This document shows positions 60,431 through 64,000 of a stretch of 64,000 bases of DNA, piece by piece. The notes under the pieces were generated by a model. That model saw nothing but the letters and a program-made list of their open reading frames with translations, did not search any database and had not been told where the DNA came from. The DNA is taken from assembly GCA_030248225.1 (NCBI GenBank), contig JASANE010003394.1, forward strand, positions 19,530 through 83,529, given 5' to 3'. Source of the stretch: Trileptium ribeirensis. Its lineage: Eukaryota > Nematoda > Enoplea > Enoplida > Thoracostomopsidae. The first letter of the stretch is position 1. The number at the start of each line of letters is the position of its first letter. The translations under genes and the position numbers were made by a program.

Positions 60431-60657
60431 TTTAAATTAAACAATTATAATTAACATATTTTGAAAAACGATATTCCAAACAAAGGAACAGATTGAACGT
60501 TGTGGATAAAAAGCTTAGCATCAAACCGCTGAATGAATGTATGATTGAATTGTATTCCCAACATTTACTATGCAAGCTGGTACGGTAAACGATATGATAT
60601 CTCGGATTTTGCTACATACAAAATTACTTGCTTGTTGACATTAGCACGCTCAATTTA

Positions 60658-61205
60658 TGCACTAAACTAAAAATACGATGATGTCACAAAACATCTTATT
60701 TTGTAATTTCGCAAAGAAATTGCTAAGGAACTCTATTAGGTCAATTGAAATTCGACATAACAATGTTAGCGAAACACAGTACTCTGCCATTAAAATCAAA
60801 CTATTTTGTGTTTTAGAAAATTGCAGTAACGTTATAGAAATTTTTGAGAACGAAAATTTGTCTAATGGGAACTGATATGTTTTGTTCGCAAAGTTTGTAA
60901 GCTTAATAAAACCGATTTATTTATGACGTCACTGTTGCATTAAAGTTGTTCGCGAACACTGAGTAAATCAATATTCAAATTTTGTAGGAGAAAGGGAACC
61001 GAATTAGTGCAATATGAAAATGGTCAAAATTCTGTTGAAGTACAAGATATAATTTCAGGCACTTTAATTTGACTTTGCTAATTTTCGGTTATCGAAGATC
61101 GAATGAAATTTATTATTTTTTCGGTAGTAAGGTATATTATTCGATAGATAGCCCTTTTTTTAAAAATAGGATAGTTAGCGGAGTCGCCTTAAAAGTTTAC
61201 TCACA
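60658..61205 (-). mobile_element. PIF/Harbinger-type MITE, diverged inverted copy
   Basis: The reverse complement aligns with 22747-23232. Its right edge carries GTTTACTCACA (first copy's TGCGTGAGTAAAC) and it keeps the internal TTCGCGAA (60949) and TGACGTCA (60924) palindromes in the same order and spacing. The left end is eroded. Lies in an intron of the SLC18-like gene. Confidence 0.65.
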
Positions 61206-62068
61206 CCTTAAATTATGTATGATTTTGGCTAGATCTGCATGTTTTAAAAGGTTTGACCATTTGTAATAAAATATCATCTTAAACATTACATCAATCCGGA
61301 TAATAAACTGTTGTAAACTATAAACTTTTAGACGCCGTCATAGCGATCTCAATTTCAGTAGTTCCCAGCACACAATTCCACTCGTGCGAAACGCTGCAAA
61401 ATAAAAAATAAATTAATGTGGAAGCTTTAGAGCATCGTGGACTGCATACAAAGTTCGCTAGGCAAAATATTCCGCCGACTCATTAAATTTGAACCTAGCA
61501 GAAAGAATAATTACAGTTTCATTAATGCTGTTACACGATCAATTATTGAAATGTAACTAAAGCAAAGAAGTACTATTGAGAACTACCCTGTGCATTTATT
61601 GCATCGCTTCTGATACAGAAGCTTTGCTAGCTGCTGTGAATTTTGCAATGTTTTGAAATCATAGACCTTAACAGTTTTAATGCTTCGAAACAAAACTGAC
61701 TTCCGTCTATATTGCATCAGAATGGCATGTTCATTTTCAAAAGACTTTCTTCAAACTGCTTGATTTGTGAAAAATATATTTAAAAAATATATTGATGTGC
61801 CTCGACTAACAGCAGTCTCTGTGGATTCTTGATGTAAAAAGTCTCAAAGTTATGGACCATGGCAGGCTAAAATATTTCATTTGCAAAGTTGGAATTGGTG
61901 TTTTATCGAATCAGTACGTAATTTCAAACGGAACTTTCTGTGCCCCAAACATCTAAAAATGTTCTTATGATTAAGTGCGCCAATACACGGTATTGGTAAT
62001 GTAAAAAACAAAATCACGTATTTAAATGCACGGAAAAACAATTAAAATAGTCTGAATTGCAAACTTAC

Positions 62069-62120
62069 CGCAATTAAGCAGCAACCAATGATGATGAGTC
62101 CTGCTAGTGCCGTTAACCAC
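62069..62120 (-). CDS. SLC18-like vesicular transporter, 52-bp exon (first in window)
   Basis: Encodes WLTALAGLIIIGCCLIA, equivalent to helix 9 after the (M/L)GRW motif of VMAT and VAChT; the Trp is the first full codon after one carried-over G. Acceptor AATTGTTACAG, donor GTAAGT. Upstream exons (helices 1-8) are not seen between here and 64000, so the gene continues off the right edge. Intron lengths between the exons in this window range from about 0.3 to 2.9 kb. Confidence 0.85.
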
Positions 62121-63534
62121 CTGTAACAATTTATGTAGAAGAGTATTTAATACAATGCAATGATTTTATCCTATGCGAAATTTTTACAGAATGCATTTAT
62201 TGTTTTAGTATTGGATGTGCTTGTTTGAAAAAATTGCTTTAAATTCAACAATTATGTCATACGTATATCACTTTAAAACCAAAGGTGGTGCAAAAATTTA
62301 TCATACACTTTTTGTGTTTGATATATCACAGAAATTTGAAAATTTGTGGAAGTTGACAAATGCGATGCTGAACGTAATTTTTAGGAACTGGTCGTAATAC
62401 ACGGTAATTACCCAGCAATTTTGAAAGCTTGTGGGTGCTAACAAATTGCACGTGGCCAACAATTTTTCAGGTGGTATGAAGACCCAGTAATTTTAATCAT
62501 ACATGATCATAGGGAGGGGGAACATCTTCCGATGATGGTCCGGTTCCCATTGGGGCGTAGCTGATCCCACAGCCCCTCCTCTTCAGAGGTAGCGTGATCC
62601 ACCCCTGAGCCTCTGTTTTCCTCTCCCTCTCCCCACCTTTCCGCGCGGAAAAATTCCGTAAAAACTGCAAAAATATGAAAAAATGATCAAAGATTGTGCG
62701 AAATTGACAAGACGTGGGGAAAATTTGTAAACATCGGGGGATAACTAGAAAAATTTGGGGAAATTACCCAAAATTAAGATAAAATTTGACTACTAAGAAT
62801 TTCGGAAATTTACTCTCATGATGACCTTCAGACTAGCTGATCCTCCTGCGGATGACCTCCACCCAAATTCTGCTTATCCCTATCGCTATCCCGTAAACGC
62901 TGTCCCTATCCCGCAAAAAAGTTTAGCGCTCGCCCATGTATGATTTTAATTTTTGTAGGACAAATTCGGCATCTTTAAATTTCAATGTGGATTATGCATA
63001 AAACTGTACTAGCACAATCTTATAGGAGCTCTTCTAAGTCGAATTCAGTCTGTAACAGAAAAGCGGAGTTAAGTTTGTATATGTTCAGAATACGGCTACA
63101 TTTTACAGAGGCTTCTAAAGTTTTGTGTTTGATAAGAAAAAGTTTCTGCATAGAACGGAAACACATTATTTTTGAGCCGTTTTACATTAACATTCAAAAA
63201 TATTATTGGCATTCGACGCTAACTGAGATTTCTATGCTGGGTTGGATCAAAATGGCCCAACCTTGAATTTTGTTGGCTGATATGATGATTTTCACACATA
63301 AGTTGCAACGTTTATGGAGTTTTATAGTTTATTTGTTTATTTATGATCGAAGAACAGACTTTTATGGATATAGCCCCATTAACATGACTTCAACTTAGCG
63401 GCGGTCATGTACCCTAATTTTACATTTTCTTTTTAATTGCCATTTAAGCGCAAGCAATGAACCGGTCAAACAGTTCCATCGCGAAAGAAATGCAGCTTTC
63501 ACAGAAAAATGCGTGCAAAAACCGGGCAGTTTTG
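62121..63534. other. Intronic sequence of the SLC18-like gene, no exon recognised
   Basis: Mostly AT-rich with a C/T-rich patch near 62590-62640 and A/G-rich runs after it. The frame at 62985-63266 (+) is unrecognised. Confidence 0.5.
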
Positions 63535-64000
63535 TCTCTTACGGCCGTTCGTAAGAGACAAAAATCTCTTAAGGCTGGCTGTATAATACTTGAGTTTCAT
63601 ATAAATAGCTATAAGGCACAATTGTCTCTTATAGTCAATTGTAAGATATTTTAATCTCTTACAGACAACTGTAAGATATTTTAGTCTCTTACAGCTGCCT
63701 GCAAGAGATTTTTGTCTTTTAGAGCTGGCCACAAAAGACAAAAGTCTCTAACGACTGGCCATATGATATTAAAATATCTTAAGGACAGTTATAACAGATT
63801 TTAGTTTGTAACGCATTGCTGTTAAAGACAAAAGTCTCTTAAAGCCAACCCTAAGAGACTTCAAAACCTTACGGATAGCTGTAAGAAACATTTGTCTTTT
63901 ACAGCTGGTTATAAGAGACAATAGTTTCTTGCAGGTAGCCGAAAGAGACAAAAATCTGTTACTGCTAAGTAAAAGATGCTAAGTTTGTTATTGATGTCCC
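63535..64000 (+). repeat. 30-bp minisatellite running off the window edge
   Basis: About fifteen units with an exact 30-bp register. The typical unit is TCTCTTACAGCTGGCTGTAA followed by GAGACAAAAG, and the AGAGAC/GTCTCT halves of neighbouring units are complementary. Because 30 is a multiple of three, minus-strand frames read a ten-residue repeat (CKRLKYLTVV type), but they are broken at about 63770 and are not evidence of a gene. Confidence 0.93.

Noticed and set aside
61380..61400. Acceptor-like TTATTTTGCAG on the minus strand as an SLC18 exon start
   Set aside because: The frame in the required phase reaches a stop after 12 codons and does not match the transporter. The true exon for that segment is at 59099-59162.

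Overview
The window looks like AT-rich nuclear DNA of an invertebrate animal. Three things support this. The 51.7-62.1 kb stretch carries short exons of an SLC18-family vesicular transporter with clean GT-AG borders. The rest is crowded with metazoan-type transposons. It also holds two relics of a Polinton/adintovirus-like double-jelly-roll virus. I cannot name the phylum. GCCTAA (TTAGGC) tracts occur at 13.1 and 14.3 kb but are too short to use for taxonomy.

Layout. 0-15 kb is transposon territory: a 5'-truncated CR1/L2-like reverse transcriptase (989-2764, minus); an 812-bp dispersed repeat in two copies, one split by a hAT-type MITE with a perfect 8-bp target duplication; a dispersed repeat family that carries heat-shock-element-like arrays; a CR1 3' fragment (11.1-11.5 kb); and a frameshifted Merlin/IS1595-type transposase (13.2-14.2 kb).

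15.1-39.1 kb is a direct tandem duplication of a unit of about 12.03 kb (15067-27098 and 27105-39144). Each unit holds a long inverted repeat, a hAT MITE, a motif recurring every 86-100 bp, a stretch whose minus strand encodes heptad repeats in four-heptad (28-residue) superunits, a Harbinger-type MITE, and a compact virus-derived cassette on the plus strand. The cassette order is TATA-binding-protein homologue, penton-like single-jelly-roll protein, 45-residue Lys/Arg-rich core-like peptide, then hexon-like major capsid protein. All the capsid genes are broken. The TBP-like frame is intact in the second copy only (36665-37156). This TBP-plus-capsid cassette is the most interesting item in the window.

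39.1-51 kb is mostly non-coding. It contains a 52-bp minisatellite of about 47 units with higher-order structure (40357-42801), a degenerate GC-rich repeat (44.8-45.1 kb), a possible terminal exon of an unidentified membrane protein (46.7 kb) and a foldback element (48.4-49.1 kb). 51.7-62.1 kb, minus strand, is the 3' part of the SLC18-like gene; its upstream exons lie beyond the window or were not recognised. A Tc1/mariner-type MITE sits about 25 bp inside one of its introns next to the splice donor. The window ends in a 30-bp minisatellite (63535-64000).
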